A DNA stretch of 15,653 nucleotides from DATBLZ01 sp036555065 (GCA_036555065.1 DATBLZ010000168.1:1-15653); one strand, 5' to 3'; shown: positions 1 through 7,470, counted from the stretch's first letter. Numbers and translations are program-made. The notes: generated by a model from the letters alone, not told the origin.

Positions 1-550
1 GCTCCGGTTGGACGCGCACGATGTAATCGGTCGGCTCGAGCACCTGCCATTCGATGCGCTGCTCTTGCGGCTCCACCTTTGTTGCGGGCAGCGCCGCCGC
101 GCTCGCGACGTGCACGGAGCCGCCGCCCTCGAGGCGGAAGAGGTCGACGAAGACTTCGACGCGCTCGACGGCCGTGACGCGCACGACGGCCGTGAGGCGT
201 TGCCCCGCGCGGCTCGTGATCCGGTAGCCCCACGCGGCCGCGGTCCCGGGCGCGAACACGCCCTCGGCGGCGAAACCCGGCTCGACAGTGATCGGTGATG
301 CAAGCGCATGCTCCGCGGCGGCAAGCCATTCGCGGCCGAGCGCACTCTGCGTAAGGCGCGCTTGCGCGAGCGAGTGCCCGTAGGCTTGGTGAGCCGAGCG
401 TGGCCAGTAGGAGCGCTCGATCGACTCGGAGCCCGCGGGATCGCAGGCGATCGGCAGGAAAGCGAGCGTGGTGCACCAGAGCGGCGCGCGCAGCCACCGG
501 ACCGCGCGCCCGCGCCGCGGAGCAGCAACCGTTGTCGCATCCGCACCCAC
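1..550 (-). CDS. Lipoprotein, probable M23-family peptidase N-terminal part (partial, runs off left edge)
   Basis: The minus frame is open from the window edge to a GTG at 550, about 183 codons. The N-terminus is Arg-rich, followed by a hydrophobic stretch ending in LPIAC, a lipoprotein signal with Cys36 as the likely lipidated residue. After it come LGREWLAAAEHALASP and a beta-rich domain with VEVFVDLFRLEGG and DYIVRVQPE. I associate this N-terminal arrangement with a group of exported M23-type peptidases, but the catalytic HxxxD and HxH motifs would lie beyond the window and cannot be checked. The frame stays open upstream of 550 without a better start, so the exact start is uncertain. It diverges from the ABC permease gene. 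That it is a real exported protein is fairly sure; the peptidase call is a memory-based guess. Confidence 0.6.
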   Translation of the reverse strand, partial: MGADATTVAAPRRGRAVRWLRAPLWCTTLAFLPIACDPAGSESIERSYWPRSAHQAYGHSLAQARLTQSALGREWLAAAEHALASPITVEPGFAAEGVFAPGTAAAWGYRITSRAGQRLTAVVRVTAVERVEVFVDLFRLEGGGSVHVASAAALPATKVEPQEQRIEWQVLEPTDYIVRVQPE

Positions 551-618
551 GCGGCGGATCGTACCCCCGTTCGGACGAGGCTGTCGACGGGACGAATCAC
601 CTCGTTCCGGGCGTCGGC

Positions 619-646
619 TTGACGCCGCAGAGACAGCTGGTAGCTT
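619..646 (+). promoter_or_regulatory. Candidate sigma70-like promoter for the ABC permease
   Basis: TTGACG (619-624) and TAGCTT (641-646) are separated by 16 bases, about 30 bases ahead of the permease ATG. The -35 is good and the -10 poor (3 of 6). No strong Shine-Dalgarno precedes the ATG. Confidence 0.25.
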
Positions 647-676
647 AGCTCGTCTGCCTGCGCGAGACTAAAGTCC

Positions 677-1888
677 ATGTTAATCGGCGAAATCATCCTC
701 GTTGCCTTCCAATCCATCCGCGCGAACCTGTTTCGCGCGATATTGACGATGCTCGGCATCATCATCGGCGTCGCCGCCGTCATTACGATGCTCGCGGCCG
801 GTGCCGGAGCGCAACGCAACATCGACGAGCAGATAGCGGCCTTGGGGTCGAACATCCTCACGATCAACGCGTCACAGTTCTTCGCGCGCGGGATCTCGCG
901 CAACCAGTTGACGCTCAAGATCGATGACGTCGCCGCGTTGCGCGCCGACTCGCGATACCTCGACTTGGTCGTGCCGGAGCTCCAGAACCGCGGCCAGCTC
1001 AAGTTCAACAACGTGAATGCGAACGCCCGGTTGGCGGGAACGACCGCCGAATACCGCGAGATATTCAATTACGACCTCCAAGCGGGGCGGTTCTTCACGG
1101 CCGAGGAGGACGACGCCCGCAAGCGTATCGTCGTGCTCGGCGCCGACATTCCCGAAAGGCTCGAAAGCGACGCGCCTACGCTCGTCGGCAAGACAATCGA
1201 CGTCAACGGCCAGCCCTTCGAGGTCATCGGTGTGCTCGAAAGCGTCGGCGGGGGGTTCGGCAATTCGAACCCCGATCAGGGCGCCTTCGTGCCGTTGCGC
1301 ACGGCCGAGCAGCGCGTGTTTGGCACTCAAAACCTGGAAAACATCAGCGTGCGCGTGCGCGACGGCATCGATATCGAGCGCGCGATGGTCGACATCGAGC
1401 GCGTGCTCAGAAAGGAGCACAAGATCCTGCCCGGCGAGGCGAACGACTTCGCGATCGTCGACCGGCGCGAGTTCCTCGCGACGCAGCAGGAGGCGCAGCA
1501 AACGTTCACGTATTTGCTCGCGAGCATCGCCGGCGTGAGTCTCATCGTCGGCGGCATCGGCATCATGAACATAATGCTGGTGAGCGTTACCGAGCGCACT
1601 CGCGAGATCGGCATTCGCATGGCGCTCGGCGCCACGCGCCTGACGATCCTCGCCCAATTCCTCGTCGAGTCTGTGACGCTGTGCATGCTCGGCGGCCTGC
1701 TCGGCGTCGGCATCGGCTACACATCCGCGAACCTCCTTTCGCGGTACTTCGAGTGGCAGGCGTTCGTGAGCTGGCAATCGGTCGGGCTCGCCTCGGCGTT
1801 CAGTGTCGGCGTCGGCCTCTTCTTCGGGATCTGGCCGGCGCGCCGCGCGGCGCGCTTGGATCCCATCGAGGCGCTGCGCTACGAGTAG
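677..1888 (+). CDS. ABC transporter permease, MacB/FtsX type
   Basis: The 403-residue protein has the MacB-type layout. A cytoplasmic start leads into TM1 (about residues 18-40, LTMLGIIIGVAAVITMLAAG), then a large periplasmic domain (about 45-270), then three C-terminal membrane segments (about 276-300, 325-350 and 362-385). The FtsX-like C-terminal signature is clear: GGIGIMNIMLVSVTERTREI followed by GIRMALGATR. Such permeases pair with an ABC ATPase, and often an HlyD-type adaptor, to export macrolides, peptides or lipoproteins, or to act as mechanotransmitters. No ATPase or adaptor gene is next to it: upstream is a divergent lipoprotein gene and downstream a riboswitch leader. It is either an orphan or its partners lie elsewhere. 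The family call is firm; the substrate is unknown. Confidence 0.88.
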   Translation: MLIGEIILVAFQSIRANLFRAILTMLGIIIGVAAVITMLAAGAGAQRNIDEQIAALGSNILTINASQFFARGISRNQLTLKIDDVAALRADSRYLDLVVPELQNRGQLKFNNVNANARLAGTTAEYREIFNYDLQAGRFFTAEEDDARKRIVVLGADIPERLESDAPTLVGKTIDVNGQPFEVIGVLESVGGGFGNSNPDQGAFVPLRTAEQRVFGTQNLENISVRVRDGIDIERAMVDIERVLRKEHKILPGEANDFAIVDRREFLATQQEAQQTFTYLLASIAGVSLIVGGIGIMNIMLVSVTERTREIGIRMALGATRLTILAQFLVESVTLCMLGGLLGVGIGYTSANLLSRYFEWQAFVSWQSVGLASAFSVGVGLFFGIWPARRAARLDPIEALRYE

Positions 1889-1935
1889 CGCGGCTTGACA
1901 TAAGCGCCGGCCGCGAAAATTCGGCTCTCCGTTCC

Positions 1936-1964
1936 TTGCTAGTCGCGCGCGACTGAGTCATATT
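1936..1964 (+). promoter_or_regulatory. Candidate promoter of the riboswitch-oxidoreductase transcript
   Basis: TTGCTA (1936-1941) and CATATT (1959-1964) each match 4 of 6 consensus bases and are exactly 17 bases apart. The predicted transcription start, about 1970-1972, falls at the 5' edge of the aptamer. The spacer contains a perfect 14-base palindrome, AGTCGCGCGCGACT (1941-1954), which could be an operator, although CG-rich palindromes are common in this composition. Confidence 0.45.
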
Positions 1965-1968
1965 CGGG

Positions 1969-2056
1969 CCGCTGTTTCAAGGTAAAGCTGGCGAAAGTCA
2001 GCGGCACAAAGCCACCGGTCTACGGGACTCGTTCCTATGACAGCGGGGTTGCCAGC
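1969..2056 (+). ncRNA. GEMM / cyclic-di-GMP-I type riboswitch aptamer
   Basis: The fold and conserved bases match the GEMM class recalled from the Vibrio Vc2 aptamer. GGTAAA (1981-1986) leads into P2, a 6-bp stem GCTGGC/GTCAGC (1987-1992 with 1997-2002, one G-U pair) capped by GAAA (1993-1996). Next come GGCACAAAGCC (2003-2013, Vc2 GACGCAAAGCC) and CCGGTCTA. P3 is GTC/GAC (2018-2020 with 2039-2041) plus GGGA/TTCC (2024-2027 with 2032-2035) around loop CTCG. Between the P3 stems, TCTACG and CTATGA resemble the 11-nt GAAA-tetraloop receptor. The element closes with AGCGGGGTTGCC (2042-2053). From P2 through CCGGTCTA it aligns to Vc2 without gaps. The likely ligand-contact bases (G1981, A2008, C2052) are kept. 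G rather than A at 1981 favours cyclic-di-GMP over cGAMP. The outer P1 pairing is the least certain part. Confidence 0.85.
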
Positions 2057-2063
2057 AGGTCCT

Positions 2064-2130
2064 GCGCATTTCTGCGCGACGTGCTCTCGGCCCCAGCCAT
2101 CGGCGGCCATTGACTCTGCGGAGAGCACGT
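2064..2130 (+). promoter_or_regulatory. Riboswitch expression platform: Shine-Dalgarno-sequestering stem
   Basis: ACGTGCTCTC (2079-2088) is perfectly complementary to GAGAGCACGT (2121-2130), giving a 10-bp stem with a 32-base loop. The 3' arm contains most of the Shine-Dalgarno GGAGAG (2120-2125) that sits 9 bases before the oxidoreductase ATG at 2135. Just upstream is a 5-bp hairpin, GCGCA/TGCGC with loop TTTC (2064-2077), and GCAGG/CCTGC (2055-2059 with 2061-2065) can pair as an alternative involving the aptamer's 3' edge. No T-run follows, so control is most likely at translation. Whether the ligand turns the gene on or off cannot be read from the sequence. Confidence 0.6.
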
Positions 2131-2134
2131 ATTC

Positions 2135-3493
2135 ATGAATGCCGTCGCCGAGCGTAAGCGCACTCCAACCAGCGTTGCTCTCGGTCCTGCGGTGGTCGTG
2201 CAGCCCTCCTCGCCGAGCGAGATCGTCGAAGTCTTAGTCAACCTGAAGCGGTTCCCATCGCCCGTGCGACCCATGGGCGCCGGCAGCTCCGTCACGCGCT
2301 GCGTTACGGCGAACTCGGGCACGCTGCTCGATTTGTCGCAGATGAATCGCGTGCTCAAGATCACGCCGGAAAGCGTGACGGTTCAGCCCGGCATCCGCCT
2401 GTACGAGCTCGCCGAAACGCTCGCCAACGAGGGCCTCGAGCTCGTCGGCGGGTTCGAGTTCGCCAACCGCACGGCCGGCGGAGCCGTCTGCGGCGCCGGG
2501 GTAGAGGCTTCGATCGCGGGCGACGTGAGCCAGTTCGCCGGCCACGCGATACAGCTCAAGGTCATCGGGCCGCAAGGCAAGCGGTTCGTCGTCACGGAGA
2601 ACACGAAGAGCCTGCTCGCGCTGATGCGTCTGAGCTACGGCCTACTCGGCGTCGTCTACGAGATCACGTTGCGCGTGCGCCCAGTGCAAGGGTTCTCGGT
2701 GCGCGCCGGCAAGGTATCGTTCAAGGATTTCGCGAAGCTCGGTACCCGGCTGGGTGCTGCGAGCGCAGGCGTCAAGCTGCACCTACTGCCGTTCAATGAC
2801 ACCGTGTTCTTCGAGCTCCGCGAGCACGCGGCCGTCGGCGACAAGCGCGCGAGCTACGCATGGCGGCTCAAGGATTGGGCTGTTTACTCGGCGCTGCCGA
2901 CCCTTGCTCGCTCGCTCGCGCGGGCGATCCCGGTCGGGACCTTGCGTTATCCGCTCATCGACAAGCTCAGTGCGGCAACTCAGTCGCTCGCGGGCTTGAA
3001 GCCCTTGCAGGCGAGTAGCAACGCGGCCGAGCAGAGCGGCCGCTACCGGGCGCTCGGCGCCGAGCACTTCACGCACTGTACGTGGGCGTTCCCGATCGCC
3101 GAGATCAGCAACGTGGTCCTGTCATACAAGCTGTTCTGCAAAGAGCACTACACGCGCACGGGATACCGCTGCGATCTGCCGGCCGTCGGGTTTAGGCTCG
3201 GGCGCGACCGGACTGCGCTCCTGTCGCCATCGTTCGAGGGGCCCGTGCTCGCATTGAGCTCGTTGTCGACCCAAGAGGCCGGATGGGACGACTTCGTGCT
3301 CGAGCTTGCCGAGTTTGCGTCTTCTCACGGCGGCATCCCTATGCTCAATCAAACGAAGAACGCGTCACCGGAGCGCTTGACGAAGTGCTACGGCACGCGA
3401 CTGACGTTCTTCAACAAGGTACGGCGCGAGCTCGATCCGCACGACCGGTTGCTCAACCAGTACTTTGCGACCTATTTGTCCGGCCTGGCCTAA
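2135..3493 (+). CDS. FAD-binding oxidoreductase, VAO/PCMH family
   Basis: This 452-residue protein carries an N-terminal PCMH-type FAD-binding domain (about residues 15-185). The pyrophosphate loop is RPMGAGSS (45-52), the central FAD segment is GGFEFANRTAGGAVCGAGVE (105-124), and LSYGLLGVVYEITLRVRP (166-183) closes the domain. The C-terminal half ends in LDPHDRLLNQYFATYL, which recalls the aldonolactone oxidase end. In aldonolactone oxidases such as GULO and ALO, FAD is attached to a His in a GHS-type loop. Here the loop reads GSS, so the flavin is probably not covalently bound. The substrate is unknown. The start is set by GGAGAG nine bases upstream, which lies inside the riboswitch stem, so cyclic-di-GMP control is likely. 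Its stop is one base from the stop of the convergent sulfurylase gene. There is no signal peptide, so it is probably cytoplasmic. Confidence 0.85.
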   Translation: MNAVAERKRTPTSVALGPAVVVQPSSPSEIVEVLVNLKRFPSPVRPMGAGSSVTRCVTANSGTLLDLSQMNRVLKITPESVTVQPGIRLYELAETLANEGLELVGGFEFANRTAGGAVCGAGVEASIAGDVSQFAGHAIQLKVIGPQGKRFVVTENTKSLLALMRLSYGLLGVVYEITLRVRPVQGFSVRAGKVSFKDFAKLGTRLGAASAGVKLHLLPFNDTVFFELREHAAVGDKRASYAWRLKDWAVYSALPTLARSLARAIPVGTLRYPLIDKLSAATQSLAGLKPLQASSNAAEQSGRYRALGAEHFTHCTWAFPIAEISNVVLSYKLFCKEHYTRTGYRCDLPAVGFRLGRDRTALLSPSFEGPVLALSSLSTQEAGWDDFVLELAEFASSHGGIPMLNQTKNASPERLTKCYGTRLTFFNKVRRELDPHDRLLNQYFATYLSGLA

Positions 3494-3494
3494 C

Positions 3495-5207
3495 CTAGCG
3501 GATGAAGCCGAGGCTCTCGAGCTTGACGATGATCCGGTGCGCGATGATGTCGGGCGTGAGATCGGAAGTATCGACGACCATCTCGGCGTTCTCGGGCGCT
3601 TCGTACGGATCGTCGATGCCTGTAAAGCCCTTGATGAGCCCCGCGCGCGCCTTCGCGTAAAGCCCCTTACGGTCGCGCGCTTCGCAGACCTCGATCGGGG
3701 TCGCGACGTAGATCTCGACGAACCCGCCGTTCGGCTCGATCATCTCGCGCACGAGCCGGCGCGTCTTCGTGTACGGGGCGATCGGCGCACAGATCGCGAT
3801 GCCGCCGTTCTTGGTGATCTCGCTCGCGACGAATCCGATACGTTGGATGTTCAAGTCGCGGTGCTCTTTCGAGAAGCCGAGCTCGCTCGACAGGTGCTTG
3901 CGGACGACGTCGCCGTCGAGAAGCGTGACCGGCCGCCCGCCCATTTCCATGAGCTTGACCATGAGCGCATTCGCGATAGTCGACTTACCGGAGCCCGATA
4001 ACCCGGTAAAGAACACGGTGAATCCCTGCTCGTAGCGCGGCGGATGCGTGCGGCGGAGCTCCGCGACGACCTCCGGGAACGAAAACCATTCCGGGATGTC
4101 GAGGCCTTCGCGCAATCGGCGCCGCAGCTCCGTGCCCGAAATGTCGAGCGTCCGGACGTTCTTGCCGACCTCGTCCTCGGGCTGGTATTGGGCGAGCTCC
4201 TCGACGTAGACCATATTCTTGAACGGCACCATCGTTATATCGAGCTCGCCCTCGAGCTCGCGCATGAGGTCCTGGGCAGCGTAGGGTCCGTAGAAGGGTT
4301 TGCCCTGCTTGTTGTTGCCGGGCCCCGCATGGTCGCGGCCCACGATGAAGTGCGTGCATCCGTAGTTCTTGCGAATCAGCGCGTGCCAGACCGCCTCGCG
4401 CGGCCCGGCCATGCGCATCGCGAGCGGCAGCAGGCTCAGCGTCGTCGTCTGCTCCGGGTAATGCTTGAGCAGATACTCGTAGCAGCGCACGCGCGTGAAA
4501 TGATCGACGTCGCCGGGCTTCGTCATGCCGACGACGGGTTGGATCAGCAAGTTCGCTTCAACCTCTTTCGCGGCACGGAACGTGAGCTCCAAGTGCGCAC
4601 GGTGCATGGGATTCCGTGTTTGAAACGCGACGACGCGGCGCCAACCGAGCTTCTGAAAGCGCTCGCGGATCTCGCGCGGCGAATCGCGCAGATGCTTGAA
4701 ATCGTAGTGCGTCGGCGCCTCGAGGCCCGCGAGCCGGCCGCCGACGTAGACGGGGTTCGCGCGTGTCAGCAGATAGCCGACGCCCGGGTGGCTATCGTCG
4801 GCGGTGCCGAATACGGCTTTGGCTTCTCGCTCCTTGTCGGGACGGTAGATGCTCGAGATCTCCATCGTCGCGATGAGAACGCCCTCCGGGTCGCGCAAGG
4901 CGATCTTTGCGCCGACTTTGACCGATTGCGCAAACGCTTCGGTGACGTCGAGCGTGATCGGCATCGGCCAAATCGTGCCATTCGGCAGGCGCATCTTCTC
5001 GAGGACGCTGCGGTACTCCTGCTCGCCCTGAAAGCCTTCGAGCGGCGAGAACCCGCCGTTGAGCAAGAGCTCGATGTCGCAGAGCTGCCGTATCGTCAGG
5101 TCCCACGATGGCAAGTCGCGCGACCGGCGTTTCTCGTCGGCGACCGCAGCCTCCGGCAAATAGAGGTCCTTGAGGTCTCCGCCGTGCGGCTCCTTGAATG
5201 CTCCCAT
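3495..5207 (-). CDS. Bifunctional sulfate adenylyltransferase / adenylylsulfate kinase
   Basis: The 570-residue fusion makes APS from sulfate and ATP and phosphorylates it to PAPS. An ATP sulfurylase domain (about 1-390) has the nucleotide-binding QTRNPMHRAH (196-205) and GRDHAGPG (290-297). A CysC-type APS kinase domain (about 395-570) has the P-loop GLSGSGKST (402-410), DGD (431-433) and the FSKEHRDLNIQRIGFVA region. Both active sites look complete, with no frameshift. The start ATG is preceded by an AGGA-type ribosome site. It is the last gene of the minus-strand run, 17 bases after the malonyltransferase gene. Many proteobacteria use separate CysDN and CysC for assimilation. This monomeric-type fusion could serve assimilation or supply PAPS for sulfation; the neighbours do not decide this. 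Confidence 0.93.
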   Translation of the reverse strand: MGAFKEPHGGDLKDLYLPEAAVADEKRRSRDLPSWDLTIRQLCDIELLLNGGFSPLEGFQGEQEYRSVLEKMRLPNGTIWPMPITLDVTEAFAQSVKVGAKIALRDPEGVLIATMEISSIYRPDKEREAKAVFGTADDSHPGVGYLLTRANPVYVGGRLAGLEAPTHYDFKHLRDSPREIRERFQKLGWRRVVAFQTRNPMHRAHLELTFRAAKEVEANLLIQPVVGMTKPGDVDHFTRVRCYEYLLKHYPEQTTTLSLLPLAMRMAGPREAVWHALIRKNYGCTHFIVGRDHAGPGNNKQGKPFYGPYAAQDLMRELEGELDITMVPFKNMVYVEELAQYQPEDEVGKNVRTLDISGTELRRRLREGLDIPEWFSFPEVVAELRRTHPPRYEQGFTVFFTGLSGSGKSTIANALMVKLMEMGGRPVTLLDGDVVRKHLSSELGFSKEHRDLNIQRIGFVASEITKNGGIAICAPIAPYTKTRRLVREMIEPNGGFVEIYVATPIEVCEARDRKGLYAKARAGLIKGFTGIDDPYEAPENAEMVVDTSDLTPDIIAHRIIVKLESLGFIR

Positions 5208-5224
5208 GCTGTCCTGCTCGATCC

Positions 5225-6217
5225 CTAGGCTGGTTTGGTCAGTTGCTCGGCCGCGGCGCGAATGCCGGCGGCGTTGATAGCGGGTAGGTATTGTGCCTCA
5301 CGTTGCCGCCATTTCAAGGACTTCTTGACGATGCTCTCGAGATTGGGCCGCTTGTCCGCGGGCGCATCGCCCTTGCCAATGCCCCCGCCGATCTCGACGA
5401 TCGTGGCCACACCCGCATCGATCGCGGCGCTCATGCATTCGACCCAACGAACGGTATGGAAGAGCTGGAAGAACAAACGCGAGCGGATTGCGCCAGAATC
5501 ATCGACATGCGGCTTGCCCGTGTAATTCGAGAGCACCTCGACCCCGATCTTGCCGAACTCGGCGTTCCGCAGCGTCTCCCGAAACTTGAGCGCCGCGGCG
5601 ATCATGTAATAAGTGTGAAACGCGCCTTCCGTATTGAGTTTTACGCCACGCTTACCCGGATGCGTCTTCGCGAGATCCTCGGCAAGGGCGTCGAGGTCGG
5701 CGGCGTCGCCGGCAATGACCGTCTGGTCCGGTAGGTTGCACCCGCCGATGCCGCAATAGTGCTTGTCGGCGAGCTCGCGCGCCGGCTCGAGCTCGAGCGT
5801 CGTCGCCAACATGGAGCCGCGGCCGTGCTCGGACATGAGGCGGCCCCGTTCGGCGACGAGCGCCAAGGCGCCTTCGAACGTCAATGCGCCCGCACAGACG
5901 AGCGCCGCGTACTCGCCGAGGCTGTGGCCCGCGGTCACGGTCGGAATTCCGCCGGCGCCGGTAAGCTCGCGGAGCACCGTGAGGCACGCGACCTCGTGGG
6001 TCAACAGCGCCGGCTGCGTGTATCGCGTCTGCCCGAGCTTACCCTCGGGGTCCTCGAAAGACAGCTTCGCGAGGTCATAGCCGACGACGGCGCTCGCCCG
6101 AGCATAGAGGTCGCGCGCGCTCGCGAACTCGCGCACGAGGTCTGACCCCATGCCTTTGTATTGCGATCCCTGCCCCGGGAAAATGTAGAAGATCTTGCGC
6201 GCGGACAAGGCACTCAT
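5225..6217 (-). CDS. fabD: Malonyl-CoA:ACP transacylase (FabD-like)
   Basis: The 330-residue protein moves malonyl from CoA to acyl carrier protein. It has FPGQGSQ (13-19, oxyanion-hole Gln), the nucleophile elbow GHSLGEY (97-103, Ser99), the malonate-binding Arg124 in AERGRLM, and His201 in GAFHTYYM, where FabD usually reads GAFHSPLM. VEIGGGIGKGD near the C-terminus is the usual late motif, followed by a C-terminal tail somewhat longer than that of common FabD proteins (about 310 residues). The ATG at 6217 overlaps the MFS stop by four bases and follows GAGGAGGA, so translation is coupled. The frame stays open much further upstream but overlaps the MFS gene there, so that longer reading is rejected. 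It lies outside any fabH-fabG-acpP cluster. It could be a second MCAT for a specialised acyl pathway. Confidence 0.87.
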   Translation of the reverse strand: MSALSARKIFYIFPGQGSQYKGMGSDLVREFASARDLYARASAVVGYDLAKLSFEDPEGKLGQTRYTQPALLTHEVACLTVLRELTGAGGIPTVTAGHSLGEYAALVCAGALTFEGALALVAERGRLMSEHGRGSMLATTLELEPARELADKHYCGIGGCNLPDQTVIAGDAADLDALAEDLAKTHPGKRGVKLNTEGAFHTYYMIAAALKFRETLRNAEFGKIGVEVLSNYTGKPHVDDSGAIRSRLFFQLFHTVRWVECMSAAIDAGVATIVEIGGGIGKGDAPADKRPNLESIVKKSLKWRQREAQYLPAINAAGIRAAAEQLTKPA

Positions 6218-7470
6218 TCCTCCTCCTCTGTCGCGACACCTTGGAGCAGGACGAGCCCGACGACGAAGAGCCCGACGACGATCGTCACGCCGACGCGCTG
6301 CGAGCCCGAGATCTGCGTGAGGAGCCCGAGCACGAACGGCCCGATGAAGGCCGTGAGCTTGCCGGAGAGCGCAAAGAACCCGAAGAACTCGTTGTGCATT
6401 CCCTGCGGTACGAGCCGGCCCATCAACGAGCGGCTCGCGGATTGGTTCGGTCCGGCGAAAATCCCGATCATGATGCCCGCGACCCAGAACCAGACCTTCT
6501 CGCCGGCCGCCATCGCGAGCAGCGTCGCGACGATGAGGCCGAGCAGCGAGATCGACACCGTGCGTTTCGCGCCGATGCGGTCGTCGAGATATCCCATCGC
6601 TATGGCGCCGGCACCGGCGAACACGTTGATGACGATGCCGAATAGGAGCACCTCTTCGAGCGTAAATCCGAACGTGCCTGCCGCGTAGATTCCGCCGAAG
6701 GCGAAAATCGTCACGAGCCCGTCGTTGTAGATCAGATGCGCGACGAGAAACCGCAGCACGTGGGTGTACTTGCGAATCTCCGTGAACGTGCGGCGGAGCT
6801 GCGTATAGGCCTCGCCCACGATGCGGCCCGAGCGCGACGCGCGCGACTTGTCCTCGTGCACCCACAGCATGAACGGCAGGCTGAATACCAAGAACCAAAC
6901 GGCGACCAGCAAATTCGTCGCGCGGACATTCTCGCCGGCCTCGGTCGAGAAGCCGAACCAAGGCACGTCGGGCTGCACGAGCGTCACGAGCGCGACGACG
7001 AGCGCGAGCAGCCCGCCGACATATCCCAACCCCCAACCCCACCCGGAGATGGTCCCGATCCGGCCGGGCGGGGCGATGTCGGGCAGGAACGCGTTGTAGA
7101 AGACGGTCGTGAACTCGAACCCGACGTTGGCAACGACCATGATCGCGAGAGCGGCTACGACTTGTCCCGGAAGCACGGTATAGAGCGCCGTCGTCGCGCC
7201 GACGCAGATGAGCGCCGAGACCACCACGAAGAGCTTGCGATAGCCGCCGCGATCGGCGAGTGCGCCGAAGAGCGGGGACGCGAGCGCCACGATGATCGCC
7301 GTAATGGTCACGCCGCGCGACCACAACACGGTGCCCAAGTTCGGATCGGCGACGATGATCTGCGTGAAGTAGTACGGATACACAAACGTCACGACGAGCG
7401 TCGTGAACGGCGAATTGGCGAAATCGAACAATGCCCAGGACCCGATCGCCCTGGAGCGTGCGTTGATCAT
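6214..7470 (-). CDS. MFS transporter, Atg22/UMF1-like
   Basis: The 418-residue membrane protein has about twelve hydrophobic segments. The N-terminal signature WALFDFANSPF (12-22), followed by a TLVVTFVYPYYF helix, is typical of the UMF1/Atg22-like branch of the major facilitator superfamily. The loop after TM2 reads GALADRGGYRK, a form of the MFS loop motif. A central hydrophilic loop (about 205-245) separates the two halves, and the tail ends in TEEEE. Substrates of bacterial members are poorly known; yeast Atg22 exports amino acids from the vacuole. Both ends overlap neighbouring genes by four bases, placing it firmly in the operon. It may export or import the product or substrate of the surrounding enzymes. 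Confidence 0.88.
   Translation of the reverse strand: MINARSRAIGSWALFDFANSPFTTLVVTFVYPYYFTQIIVADPNLGTVLWSRGVTITAIIVALASPLFGALADRGGYRKLFVVVSALICVGATTALYTVLPGQVVAALAIMVVANVGFEFTTVFYNAFLPDIAPPGRIGTISGWGWGLGYVGGLLALVVALVTLVQPDVPWFGFSTEAGENVRATNLLVAVWFLVFSLPFMLWVHEDKSRASRSGRIVGEAYTQLRRTFTEIRKYTHVLRFLVAHLIYNDGLVTIFAFGGIYAAGTFGFTLEEVLLFGIVINVFAGAGAIAMGYLDDRIGAKRTVSISLLGLIVATLLAMAAGEKVWFWVAGIMIGIFAGPNQSASRSLMGRLVPQGMHNEFFGFFALSGKLTAFIGPFVLGLLTQISGSQRVGVTIVVGLFVVGLVLLQGVATEEEE

Noticed and set aside
573..608. ACGAGG/CCTCGT inverted repeat upstream of the permease
   Set aside because: Only six core pairs with an interrupted extension; chance level in this composition.
8..671. Several plus-strand frames in the first 670 bases
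   Set aside because: The minus frame has a lipobox and coherent beta-rich protein sequence; the plus frames are Arg-rich shadows.
1889..1915. CGCGGC/GCCGCG stem after the permease stop, as a terminator
   Set aside because: The stem has only 6 pairs, a 15-base loop and no following T-run.
3490..3498. A terminator between the convergent oxidoreductase and sulfurylase genes
   Set aside because: The stops are one base apart and no hairpin with a T-run is seen, so no factor-independent terminator can be called.
4044..5228. A 394-codon plus frame opposite the sulfurylase gene
   Set aside because: It is an antisense shadow of a clearly coding gene; its composition is Arg/Glu/Asp/Ala/Leu-rich with no recognisable domain, as expected in GC-rich DNA.
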